This document shows, one piece after another, positions 12,440 through 21,216 of a stretch of 64,000 nt of DNA. The notes beneath the pieces are model-generated. The model did not search any database. It had not been told where the DNA came from and saw nothing but the letters and a program-made list of their open reading frames with translations. The DNA lies in contig VZSF01001140.1 of the NCBI GenBank assembly GCA_013398295.1, positions 1 through 64,000 on the forward strand, given 5' to 3'. This DNA comes from Chionis minor (Eukaryota > Chordata > Aves > Charadriiformes > Chionididae). Every line of letters begins with the position of its first letter. The stretch's first letter is position 1. Made by a program: the position numbers and the translations under genes.

Positions 12440-12700
12440 TCATCCAAGCCTGTGTGCGCTGCACGCACCGTTCCCCAGCCAGCGCAGGGAGCTGGGGCTG
12501 CTCCCCGTACCCCGAGGGCACACACGGGGAGAGCGGCCCCGCGGGGGGACACGTCCCTGCCACCACCGCTTGCTCTCACCACATCCCAACCGCAAATATC
12601 TCCCGGGGATCAGGTGCTTTTGCCACATCTGGCACTACCGAGGGAAGCCCACGCACGCGTCGGGGACCGGGGCGATGTCCGCGTGGATGGCCAGCAGCTC
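12440..12700. other. CpG-rich patch
   Basis: GC-rich sequence with many CG dinucleotides (for example ACGCACCG, GCGGCCCCGCGG and CACGCACGCGTCGG). In birds such patches can mark promoters or simply GC-rich single-copy DNA. No TATA box or recognised first exon is attached. The value of the call depends on methylation or CAGE evidence that is not available here. Confidence 0.4.
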
Positions 12701-12902
12701 GTGGGAGACTTGGCTAGGGCTTACATCTGATCTGCTACAGAAGTATATACACTTATTAGGCAGGTACTATCTTAGCATATGAAAAAAAATCACACAAATC
12801 CAATGATACCTTTACCCAGTAATCCCTGTTAGGGGCAGGTAGAGCGCCAGTAGCCAAGTTCACCCAGTACTGTAGGAGTTAGCCTATATTAACATGCTAT
12901 TT

Positions 12903-12939
12903 CCCCCCCCCCCGCCTTTTATTTCTTTTTTCTTAATCN
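12903..12939. repeat. poly-C run followed by T-rich tract and an ambiguous base
   Basis: Eleven C residues at 12903-12913 lead into a pyrimidine-rich tract with N at 12939. The N beside a long pyrimidine tract suggests a sequencing or assembly difficulty at this site. Confidence 0.95.
12939..12939. other. assembly ambiguity (N)
   Basis: Single N within a pyrimidine-rich tract following the 11-base C run. Confidence 0.99.
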
Positions 12940-13269
12940 ATCTGTGCCTTTCATCAATATGTCTGCTTGTATCATTCACACTGCATGTTGTAAACACATG
13001 GTGTTGTGTCTGCCAGCAGCAGTACCCCATCACGCTCCCTGGAATTTACTACAACAGCTCCCCGAAAGCTTGTCAAGATCCATAAAAAGATATAAATAGA
13101 ATATTTTCATGTAAATTAGCAGAAAACTATAACAGACTTGAGTTAAGTCATCCCATTGACCTTCTCGTCAGGCTGAGAGCGGGGTTTAGACCAAAAATCT
13201 GTCCTTCATATTCAGCCCTTAATTTCCTTTTCCTCACTTGATCGCGTTACTTGTATTTTTTTCTCTTAT

Positions 13270-13500
13270 GAGCCTCTGGCTCCGGCAGACTGCTCCGGGC
13301 CGGGCATCGCCCAGGTCCCCTGTGACACCTCGGCGTCACCCGCTGCCTTGGGGCACCCCAGAAGGGAGCTGCTGGGCATCGACGAACCATCTCTCGAAGG
13401 AGCTGAGCGCAGCAAAGGGCCCGTGGTGCAGCACTGCCCCGGCGTCGCATCCCGGGCGCGCCGAGAAAGGCACAAGGGCACGGCAGAACAGGGCAGGAAA
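13270..13500. other. CpG-rich patch
   Basis: CG-rich sequence including GGGCCGGGCATCGCCC and GGCGTCGCATCCCGGGCGCG. The open frame at 13238-13657 (139 codons) runs through it, but I recognise no domain and it has overlapping frames on both strands. This could be an orphan CpG island. Confidence 0.35.
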
Positions 13501-14099
13501 CCGTTTTACGGCTGCCAGATTGAATTACGGGATAAAATCATTCGTGCCCGCAGCAAACAGACTGATTAGTGGCAGCACACCCAGAAAACTCCTCTTAATT
13601 TCTGGGCGATTAGGAAGCTTTGCTAAGACTTTTCGCAGCCTCCAAGGTCCTGTTTAAGGGGCAGGGAAAAGGAAGGGAGCAAGTTGCCCCAGGAGGCTGG
13701 GTGCATGGGGGGTGGCAGGGCTCCTCGGGCAGGTATCCTGAAACCCTGCCTTAGGGCAACCAGCTTATGGTTGGCAACCCAAAGACAAGAGCTATTAAAG
13801 TAAATTTACAGAGATCTAAGTGCCTGAAAGCTGGTTTTATGGAAAAAATTATGTCTTCAGGCACAGAGAAACATACCCAGCACAAGCCGCTCGGCCTTTC
13901 CAGCGCGACCATATGCCCCACGCAGCTCCTCTTTACCCTACAGAAAGATTATTGCCAAGTACACGAGTAAGATAACAGCTACAAGTCTGATTTTCAGTCC
14001 TTATCGCGACCATTAGTTACAAAATCATATCAAGTAACTTATTCTCAGTGTTTGGCACAGTCGCTGCAGTCCGTGGGCAGGCTGGATGAAGCACAGAGC

Positions 14100-14340
14100 C
14101 CGGGCTGGCTTCTCCTGGAGATCACTACAGCTGATTAGTTCCCTAATTCCTGCAATTATTAACCTTAATGAAATTTTGCTCTCTAATAGCCGCATAGCTA
14201 TTGATTTTTAATTGTTTTGTTTTGGCCTTGAATTGATTAATATCAATTCTGAAAGGCATAGCACAGCAGGAAGAGTCATTTGTCATTTCCAAATTAACAT
14301 GGAAACAAAATGAAGCCAGTAAGCAGCCGTGCATGAGGGA
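14100..14340. other. candidate conserved non-coding block with homeodomain-like palindrome
   Basis: Dense in TAAT/ATTA cores. It holds the inverted repeat AATTGAT-TAAT-ATCAATT at 14231-14248, which contains paired ATTGAT/ATCAAT sites like those bound by ONECUT- and PBX-type factors. The block is cut off on the right by the CR1 at 14477. Conservation is inferred, not seen. Confidence 0.3.
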
Positions 14341-14476
14341 GCTGCCGAGAGCATCCGCAGCCGGCTCCTGGCGAGCATCCCGCGCTCCCGGCGGGCATCC
14401 TGCTCCCGGAGGGGCCATCAAAGGCTCCGCCTGAAGGGGAGATGCTGAGAGACGAAGGGCGGGTGAAGATCCCACA

Positions 14477-14679
14477 TCTTCTTTACCAAAAGGGTGATCA
14501 GGTGTTGGAAGAGGCTGCCCAGGGAGGTGGTGGAATCGCCGTCCCTGGAGGTATTTCAAAGCCGGGCAGACGTGGTGCTGAGGGACATGGGTTAGGGGTG
14601 GGTTTGGCATAGGTTTATGGTTGGACTCGATGATCTTGAAGGTCTCTTCCAACCCAAGTGATTCCGTGATTCTATGATC
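14477..14679 (+). mobile_element. CR1 LINE 3' fragment
   Basis: About 200 bases of CR1 3' sequence starting in TTCTTTACCAAAAGGGTGAT. It continues through GAGGCTGCCCAGGGAGGTGG and GTCCCTGGAGGTATTTC to GGTTGGACTCGATGATCTTG, then CTTCCAACCCAAGTGATT and ATTCTATG. The middle part is nearly the same as in the copy ending at 5214, so both belong to one CR1 type. Confidence 0.92.
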
Positions 14680-14982
14680 TTGCTGGCTCGTGACGGCGCA
14701 GCCCGTACCGGCGTGCGGCGGTGGGTGCGCTGGGCACCGCTCCCGGCAGAGCGAGCGCCGAGGAGGTGCAGGTAACAGCACCGAACTGTCTTGGGGGGGA
14801 TGAGGTTCAAGCAGCGCCCCAACGCCCAACGCTGCCCAGTCTCTTGGGATATCCTTCTCTCTATGCCATAATTCTGTTTTATAAAAGCCATTGAGCATAA
14901 TTTTGTCTAGAAGTTACACGTAGAGACAACCAGATAAACTAGGGTTTTGAAGACTCTTGTTCCATTTTGCTGCGATTTGCAG

Positions 14983-15068
14983 GCTTTTCAGCCACGGGCA
15001 GCTGGGGGACAGCCCTGCCACGCTGCCGGTCCTTCAGCTCCGGGCACCAGGGTGGACGCCTGCGCAAG
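14983..15068 (+). other. exon-like segment (acceptor and strong donor), unverified
   Basis: A T-rich tract ends in ATTTGCAG at 14982. After 86 bases a donor close to consensus follows (CGCAAG|GTGAGC, GT at 15069-15070). All three frames are open across the segment, as is common in GC-rich DNA, so openness adds little. I recognise no protein family. It may be an exon of an unseen transcript or a chance pairing of splice motifs. Confidence 0.2.
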
Positions 15069-16479
15069 GTGAGCATGGGCTGTGCCCACCCAGCCCCAGC
15101 CCCACCGGCACCACCGCCAGCGATGGGGGCTGCCGTTTGCTCTGGATGAACGTCCTGCCGGGGCGCATCCCTCCTTCCTCCCCGCCAGCAGCTCGGGGAG
15201 TCACAGTCCGCAGCAACTGGCATTTCCACAGGCTTTAGCATTTACCTTTTTTTCCTTCTTTATTTTAACACGCGTGGAAATGCTGAGTCTTAAGGAAGAA
15301 CGCTGCTATTGAGAGTGTTTATCCTCCAGCAGCCTCACGCTCAGGGGGATGTTGCTCACTTAATTCACACTGGAAACTTAAATCCCTTAGCAGAAAGGCG
15401 TGCAAACCCAAGTGCAGCAGAAGTCTCTGCTTAGCTCCTCAATATATGGAGAAAACCACTTTCCACACAGGACATACCTGTGTGGTGGCTCAATCCCAGC
15501 TGGGGCATTGCCACAAACACACAAAAAACCCCGAAATTCCCCATAAATAAGAGGGGCAGGGTGGACGCCCCAGCCCCTTAGTCTTTATAATTTCAAAGCC
15601 GCTTTCTCAGTTTTAACAAACCCACACTACTACTCACTTTCCAGCTGACCAAGATAATGCATGCGGTGAGCAGCAGGAGCTAGTTTAGTCTGCGTTTCAA
15701 AGTGGGATTCTTCCAGCATTTTGTGTTGGAGCCAGAGTCCCCTGTAACCTGCTTGGAGGAATATATAGTCTGGCCGTAGGATATCAAGTTCCTCAGCTCT
15801 ACTGAAAATTTTGCTGAACCTTCAAACTTTATAAATTAGAGGTGAAATTTAAGAAATCTTCTACAGTAATCACTGGCAAATTGCTATATATAAAGCAAAA
15901 CTTTTTTAATCTCTGGAATCCGGGAATTAATTTTCTTTCTCGTGCTTATAAGATGAAATAAAATGCATTTTATGTTCCCCATAGATATGAATTACTATGT
16001 GCTTCATTTTGACACTTTATGCAAGAAAGTATCAATATAGAGAAGTTTAGGTCAGGTATGATTTCCATGCTGTCTCTGGAGATGAAATGGGTCACTCCAT
16101 ACGAGAGAATTCCCAGACTCAGTAAACCAGGAATGGTTTTTCCTCCTTTTCCGTTTCAGAAGTGGGGGGGTGCAGGGGGGCACCAGCAGCACCCTTGGCC
16201 AGAGTCCGCCGGCCCCACGACCGCAGACGCCACTGCCAACCGCTCTGCCTCCGGGCGGGCTCTGCTGCCGTAATGGAAAATTCCCCTGGGGCCAAGCAAG
16301 ATGCGGCTTTTTGTACTTTTCTGGGACTGTATGACACCGCTCTGCATTAATTAGCTTCTCAGAATCGAGGCACTTCAATGCGTCATTACGAGCAAGCATT
16401 GTGACAGAAATTATGCCGGGATGAAGGCTCAGCAGTACGGTACAGCAGAGCCCATGTTTTCTTCCCGGAATGTCTCTAT

Positions 16480-16680
16480 TTGGGTTATGGCGAGGGCCAC
16501 CTCCCGCGGCGGTCGCTGAGCCGCGCGGGGAGGCATGGCCGCACCACAGCCGCGATGCTGGGGACGGGCTCAGCCCTGGGGGACTCCAAAGGGAGGAGAA
16601 GAAAACCACCATCGTGCACGGTCAGTCATAACTCACGTACCTCCAGGCGCGGTCTCCAACCGCCCTTCATCGGTGTCCCC
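16480..16680. other. CpG-rich patch
   Basis: Contains closely spaced CG dinucleotides (CCGCGGCGGTCGCTGAGCCG and CGCGCGGGG). A second smaller patch lies at 16200-16270. No TATA box or recognised first exon is attached. Confidence 0.4.
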
Positions 16681-17100
16681 CCGCAGAAGGAGCCCTTCTG
16701 GCAGAGGGAAGCCAAGCCACAGCTCCATTTTCTTCCCCGGGGGCAATATTCGCTGTAACAGCCCAGTGCATCCAGGTCTGGGGACTGAGGGTTCGCTGGG
16801 GCCGTTCCCCGCGAAGCCGGGACACCCTGCGAAGCCCAAGGTGAGCCCAAGGTTAGAGGCAGAGAACACTTCCATCCTCTTACATTCCCCAAAATCAGCA
16901 TTAGCGAAAAGAGTGAGGGTGGGAGACTCCCATTGTTGTAGCAACTAGAAAAATGAACTGTGAAATGCAACTGAAGCAACTAAGGAAACCTGCTGCTGCT
17001 AGAGTCCACTATACAGCCCCAACCCTATTTAATTATTTACCTAATATTAAAATAGAGAAATAGTAACTGGACGTGATTTATCTACGAATAAATTCTACAA

Positions 17101-17129
17101 ATATTTATTTATTTATTCTACGAATAAAT
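17101..17129. repeat. TTTA repeat and short palindrome beside the ERV
   Basis: ATTT/TTTA units at 17101-17117 merge into the perfect inverted repeat ATTTATTC-TAC-GAATAAAT at 17111-17129. A related copy of CTACGAATAAAT occurs at 17082-17093. It lies about 100 bases left of the retroviral LTR. Confidence 0.7.
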
Positions 17130-17242
17130 CTACGGTACGATTATCTATCAAATCTTCAATTGAGCAACTACCCACTAGATAATGGAGCTCTGTTGATAAG
17201 TAGGATATTCCCGTCAAGCGAGTGATGAACTGTAGGCCTGGT

Positions 17243-17516
17243 CAGCAAACCCCGCAAACCTCCTGGAACTGCCAAGATTAGAGGAAAAGAAGGTAAAAGG
17301 TAATTTTGGCAGGGGGAGATTGTGACCCCCAACTCATTGAGCACCTGCCCAAATGATACCCCCTACTCAAAAGAGAACAATAGAAGACGACGACAGAATC
17401 TACGCACTAATTTACACGGGAAGCAAAGAGATCTTGACCAATCATTAAAGAGAATAACAATGAATAGGTATTAATTTTTTGAATATGTAATAGTCAATGT
17501 ATAAAATGGAGATTTT
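17243..17516 (+). repeat. direct repeat copy 1 within the LTR
   Basis: This 274-base segment is repeated, identical by eye, at 17518-17791, with a single N at 17517 between the copies. It contains its own CCAAT (17438-17442) and TATAAAA (17500-17506). Perfect identity inside a mutated provirus, together with the N, points to a gap-related assembly artefact more than an old tandem duplication. Confidence 0.97.
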
Positions 17517-17517
17517 N
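17517..17517. other. assembly ambiguity (N)
   Basis: A single N exactly at the junction of the two identical 274-base copies. Confidence 0.99.
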
Positions 17518-17791
17518 CAGCAAACCCCGCAAACCTCCTGGAACTGCCAAGATTAGAGGAAAAGAAGGTAAAAGGTAATTTTGGCAGGGGGAGATTGTGA
17601 CCCCCAACTCATTGAGCACCTGCCCAAATGATACCCCCTACTCAAAAGAGAACAATAGAAGACGACGACAGAATCTACGCACTAATTTACACGGGAAGCA
17701 AAGAGATCTTGACCAATCATTAAAGAGAATAACAATGAATAGGTATTAATTTTTTGAATATGTAATAGTCAATGTATAAAATGGAGATTTT
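17518..17791 (+). repeat. direct repeat copy 2 within the LTR
   Basis: Second copy of the 274-base segment, continuing directly into the R/U5 part of the LTR. If the duplication is artificial, this copy has the correct downstream junction. Confidence 0.97.
17713..17781 (+). promoter_or_regulatory. LTR promoter elements: CCAAT and TATA box
   Basis: CCAAT at 17713-17717 lies 62 bases before TATAAAA at 17775-17781, the normal arrangement in a retroviral U3 region. Transcription would begin about 25-30 bases after the TATA box, near 17805. Confidence 0.55.
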
Positions 17792-17848
17792 TGGAACTAA
17801 GGTGCGCTCCCGTTTTGGGACAAGCACCCCATTTCTGCGCATTAATGG

Positions 17849-17854
17849 AATAAA
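17849..17854 (+). terminator. LTR polyadenylation signal AATAAA
   Basis: AATAAA lies 74 bases after the start of the TATA box and is followed within about 35 bases by a GT-rich stretch (CCGTGTGGTGTTGG). This matches the R/U5 boundary of a retroviral LTR. Confidence 0.6.
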
Positions 17855-17929
17855 CTTAGAAATACCTCTGCTCCGTGTGGTGTTGGCTTTCACACCGGGT
17901 GAAGAAAACAGATTTGGCCCACCAGTTTT

Positions 17930-17945
17930 TGGCAGCCCAGATGGG
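17930..17945 (+). other. primer-binding-site-like sequence
   Basis: TGGCAGCCCAGATGGG begins with the TGG expected of a retroviral tRNA primer site and lies just inside the element after the LTR. It resembles the TGGCGACCCAGA-type site complementary to a tRNA-Arg 3' end, with mismatches. The gap to the nearest CA dinucleotide is five bases, so the assignment is tentative. Confidence 0.35.
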
Positions 17946-18066
17946 CCGGTGCCGACAGCCTTGTCCAGTTCATGCTGCCACATCCAACGGGAAGACGGGG
18001 ACTGAGTGGACTCCACCACACGCCAACTTGCTGATCGGGGACTCCTGCGGCTTCTCTCCTGCCATT

Positions 18067-18077
18067 GGGCGGTGAGT
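18067..18077 (+). other. splice-donor-like site in the retroviral leader
   Basis: GGGCG|GTGAGT with GT at 18072-18073 is close to consensus. It lies in the leader between the primer-binding-like site and gag, where gammaretroviruses keep their major splice donor. It may be fortuitous. Confidence 0.4.
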
Positions 18078-18346
18078 GACACAAGGGTGCAACACTGCCG
18101 AAAAGAGGTATTTCGAAATAAGGAAAGGGGTGGGTGGGGAGGAATCCCCAAGAAAGAGCGAGCATTTTTGCCTGAGTAAGACATATCAAGGGAGATACAC
18201 AGCAGAAGACAAAAGGAGACGTCCCTCGTAGAGTAATGTTTCTAAAGCAGGGGTTAGAGTCCCCCTTGGGTGTTCAGTAAACATTGAATATGGGAATTCT
18301 TTTTAGTACTGACACGAGTGCTACTGCTTCTCAGGAGACACCCTCC

Positions 18347-18910
18347 TGTTCTCCCCTAAGACGCATCCTAAAGAATTGGAATAAATTTGGAGGATACCCC
18401 ATGACTAAAGACAAATTAAAGCGATATTGTAATCAATGACGGCCACAATATCAATTGGAGGATGGTGGAAAATGGAGAGAAAATATGTCTTTGAAATATA
18501 ATACTATCTTGCAATTAATGTGGTTTTGTTGCCCAACTGAAAAATGGGATGAAATACCTTATGTAGTTTTGCTTTTGCTCTGCGAAATAACTGGGATGTT
18601 AGAAAGGAATGTGGTTTAGCGGATACTAAGCATCAGGTTGGGGTACGTGTTTTGAATAAGAAAAAGAAACAAAAAGAATCCTTGTTGTGCTGGCTGTGGA
18701 ATGGGCAAAATTGAATCAGAAAATCTGGAGGAGAATGTCCAATTGTTGGTAGCCCCTCAAAACCAATCCAATATTGATAGTTCAAGTGAGAAGGATGAAG
18801 GATCAAGTCTTGTTTCTGGAAGAACTAGAAGACAAAAACCAGCAATTCAAGCTCCTCTTAGGCAGGCTGTTGGTCCTGATGGCAGTCCTGGGCTTGTACG
18901 TTCACAATGA
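18347..18910 (+). pseudogene. decayed gag fragment of the endogenous retrovirus
   Basis: The frame at 18362 encodes a matrix-like region with recognisable pieces (FGGYPMTKDKLKRYC, YQLEDGGKWREN and EKWDEIPYV). It is broken by a TGA at 18437-18439, where a tryptophan codon would be expected. The reading then shifts frame near 18590 and again near 18700. The last frame, up to the stop at 18908-18910, holds a basic, serine-rich stretch and QAPLRQAVGPDG, a landmark of the p12/capsid border in gammaretrovirus-like Gag. The capsid and nucleocapsid domains are absent. It cannot make a Gag protein. Confidence 0.8.
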
Positions 18911-19095
18911 ACAGACAACACTGACTCTTCATCTTATTAAAGTATGAGAAGATTGCTATGGCTGTCAAGATAGTTTAAATTTATTAGTTTCTCTAGAAAG
19001 CATTTTGGAGTGGATTCCTGGTATTACAGTGCTTTGCTTTTTGAAACTTCTGTTTTATTGAATTTCTTTTAAAAAAAAAAGCAAAACAAAAACAC
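18911..19095 (+). other. possible right edge of the ERV, then A-rich tract
   Basis: Directly after the gag fragment the sequence no longer matches Gag. A short hydrophobic reading frame (about 18974-19060) could be a scrap of an envelope transmembrane region, which would imply a large internal deletion, but the resemblance is weak. A ten-base A run at 19071-19080 follows. The right boundary of the element is therefore uncertain. Confidence 0.25.
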
Positions 19096-21156
19096 AAGGG
19101 GTTTTTTCCTATTAGCTGTCATTTTGGTTTGTGGGGATATTAAGCTCTTGGTCCTTTTTGAAGACATGTTGTTAATGGCTCTAAATGCGGTGGGTATTAC
19201 CAGTTATCGACCTGCCTGCTACCCTTAGTCGCTTCTCTCTCATCTGAAAACATAGGACGGGCTTCAGAGCAACTCACGGTCACAGGTAGGGCCCACAAAA
19301 CTTCTCTTCAGATTTATAAACAAATAAAGACAAAAAACTCCCATTTACTTGCGAGCCTTAATTATAAAAGACTACAAGTTTCAGGATTTGAGCTATAAAA
19401 ACAATATATATGTTAAACCAAAGAGCTCTACAACGATCAGTTAGCTAAAAAACAAGGTTCAGTTTTTATATTAGCATTCCTTGGTTTTCTAGGCGCAAAA
19501 AGAAAGAGAAGAGGGAGCGAGGGGTGTTGTTCTGAGTCCTGCTCTGCTACAAGGCAATACCATTTTCTGTCGGGAAAACGACCAACCGAAATGAAATGTG
19601 TTACATGGAGGAAAAAGCACTTACCGGGCAGACTTTCTGGGCCATTACACTATTAGGCATTGAGCTGAGGCATTAATTACTGGAAATCATCACCCAAGGA
19701 GTCAGCACCTTCCCCTTTGTGTGAAGATGTTGATGGAAGACCAGGGACACCTCCGATGGCCAACACCTCTGGGACGGTGGAACGGTAGGACAAACTGCTC
19801 CCCACATGTTTTCTCCCACCTTCTTTATGTTGAGTTTCCCTGGGACATGATGTATTATTTAATTTATGCTTCCAGAGAGGGTGATATAGTGGGAGTTGGC
19901 AAAGCAGCCGTGCTGTGTTGGAGCGGTTCCCAAGGCAGAGCCTGCCCAGTTGGCCTGGCAGAGCCAGGACACCAGCAGACCGCACTGGATCCGTCCCACC
20001 GCTCACGTACAGAAGGTCTGACCTTACTTCTGAGGAGCTCCAGATAAGGACGCTTGATTTACCCCTGGTGTACAACTCTTCTGACGTCGCAGCGGGGTGG
20101 AAGAGGCAGCTCTGACACCGACACCCGTGGTTAGTGCCCAGCGATGCCTCTTTTTCCTCTTTTTAAAAATTTCTTAAGGACTCCTTTGCTCTCCTGGCTT
20201 TAACATTAAAATTTGTGATGTGGTATCCCAAGGGTGATTTCCAGGGCAGAGAGCAAAGCTGCTGAGCATCACGAGATGAGGGAGGTGAATCCTTTCTTCC
20301 CATGAGACGGAGTTAATGCCGGGGAAGCACCCCCAGCCTGAGCTCTGCTCCAGGGAAACTTTGATGTGTGAGAAATACTGCCCGGTGCCCGCGGCTGCTG
20401 CCCTCCAACGGGTGAAAAAGCAGGTGCTAAGGACCATCATGCCCACCCTTTTGGGGGGTTGCTTCGAGCCATCTACCCAGCAGAGCTGAAACACCAGGAA
20501 GTGGACAAATTAGGAGGCGTTTCCAGAAGCAGGTCTGTTACTTTCAAGCATGACCCTTTCTTTAAGAAGGCATTTGGGTAGCTGAGGACTGTCCTGCTGC
20601 AAAGGGGAGCTGCAGGCATTCACAGGGCGTTTCTACACCACGCTGAGTGAGCAGACCAGCGTGTCGGCAGCACAGCTACCCCCGGTCAGAGCGCAAGCGT
20701 GGTCAGCTGAGACTGACTCCTGCAAAATCCATACATCCCTGAGCCTCTTGGCTCCGCTCCTCGGAGGCACTTAAGAGCCCAGCTCCGGCAACTGCGCCAG
20801 CTCCGTTTCAAAGCTGGCATTTCTCCTCTTCAGCAGACGCAGCCCTGGCTGGGGGCGGGCAGGCTAATGCAGCCGCACCGCTGGCTCTCCGGGGGCGAGA
20901 GCCCCTCTGCCCCGGCTCCCCGGGGGTTTTCACCTAATGGAAGGCTGGGCTCAGGCCAAGCTCCGCTTTTCTGGTGATTTGACTGCAAAATGTCAGCGAC
21001 AGAAGACAACCGGACGTTAATGAGAGGATGGGAGGAGCTACTCTGGACCAGTTCATCCCCACATTCAAAGCCCAGCCTTTCTCTCCCATGACATGGTTAG
21101 CTAGGATCGCAGGAATTCCTCGTCTGGAGCCCACCTACTACAATGAAAATTATGTT
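19096..21156. other. single-copy non-coding stretch
   Basis: No gene or transposon recognised. Open frames at 19677-20075 and 20174-20494 are antisense to one another or isolated and lack known motifs. A possible minus-strand start exon near 19625-19664 is listed separately. Confidence 0.5.
19625..19664 (-). other. exon-like segment with ATG, minus strand, unverified
   Basis: On the complement an acceptor-like CCTCAG precedes 40 bases that end in CTGCCCG|GTAAGT (GT at 19624-19623), a good donor. Within it an ATG at 19645-19643 with G at -3 and G at +4 opens seven codons up to the donor. The acceptor is poor. It could be a first coding exon of an unseen transcript or coincidence. Confidence 0.15.
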
Positions 21157-21216
21157 TCATAGAATCATAAAATACCAGGTTGGAAGGGACCTCAAGGGTC
21201 ATCTGGTCCAACCTTT
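21157..21216 (-). mobile_element. CR1 LINE 3'-end fragment (short)
   Basis: The plus strand shows CATAGAATCATAAAATACC, then AGGTTGGAAGGGACCTCAAG, then TCATCTGGTCCAACCTT: the complement of a CR1 3' terminus including its short terminal repeats. Its wording matches the 3' end of the copy at 47.1 kb, a different CR1 type from those at 4.6-22.7 kb. Confidence 0.78.

Larger units (their letters stand above)
12307..14476. other. non-coding stretch with CpG-rich patches
   Basis: No gene was recognised. Two CpG-rich patches (12440-12700 and 13270-13500) and an AT-rich block (14100-14340) are described separately. An 11-base C run and an ambiguous base lie at 12903-12939. Confidence 0.5.
14680..17223. 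other. non-coding stretch with CpG-rich patches and one exon-like segment
   Basis: No complete gene. An exon-like segment at 14983-15068 and CpG-rich DNA near 16480-16680 are listed separately. The sequence just left of the endogenous retrovirus (17030-17180) is AT-rich with a TTTA repeat and a short palindrome. Confidence 0.5.
17224..17924 (+). repeat. retroviral 5' LTR (contains internal 274-bp duplication)
   Basis: The interval begins at TGATGAACTG and ends near CACCA before the leader. Inside are CCAAT (17713-17717), TATAAAA (17775-17781) and AATAAA (17849-17854), the last followed by a GT-rich stretch as in a polyadenylation site. Without the duplicated 274 bases and the N, the LTR would be about 425 bp, an ordinary length. 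No target-site duplication could be defined, so the ends are uncertain. Confidence 0.65.
17224..19070 (+). mobile_element. degenerate gammaretrovirus-like endogenous retrovirus (5' part)
   Basis: An old endogenous retrovirus remnant with, in order, an LTR with CCAAT, TATA and AATAAA signals, a short leader with a primer-binding-like site and a splice-donor-like site, and a decayed gag fragment. The matrix-like region and the motif QAPLRQAVGPDG before the capsid are typical of class I (gammaretrovirus-like) ERVs of birds and other vertebrates. There is no recognisable protease, polymerase or full envelope, and no 3' LTR in the window, so most of the provirus is gone. Stops and frameshifts make it non-functional. 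Both outer boundaries are approximate. Confidence 0.8.

Noticed and set aside
14143..14898. 251-codon minus-strand open frame as a gene
   Set aside because: It runs antisense through the CR1 at 14477-14679 and then through an AT-rich block. No domain is recognisable.
17243..17791. two separate LTRs of one provirus
   Set aside because: The copies are adjacent, cover only the U3 part and have no internal retroviral sequence between them. They are a duplication inside one LTR.
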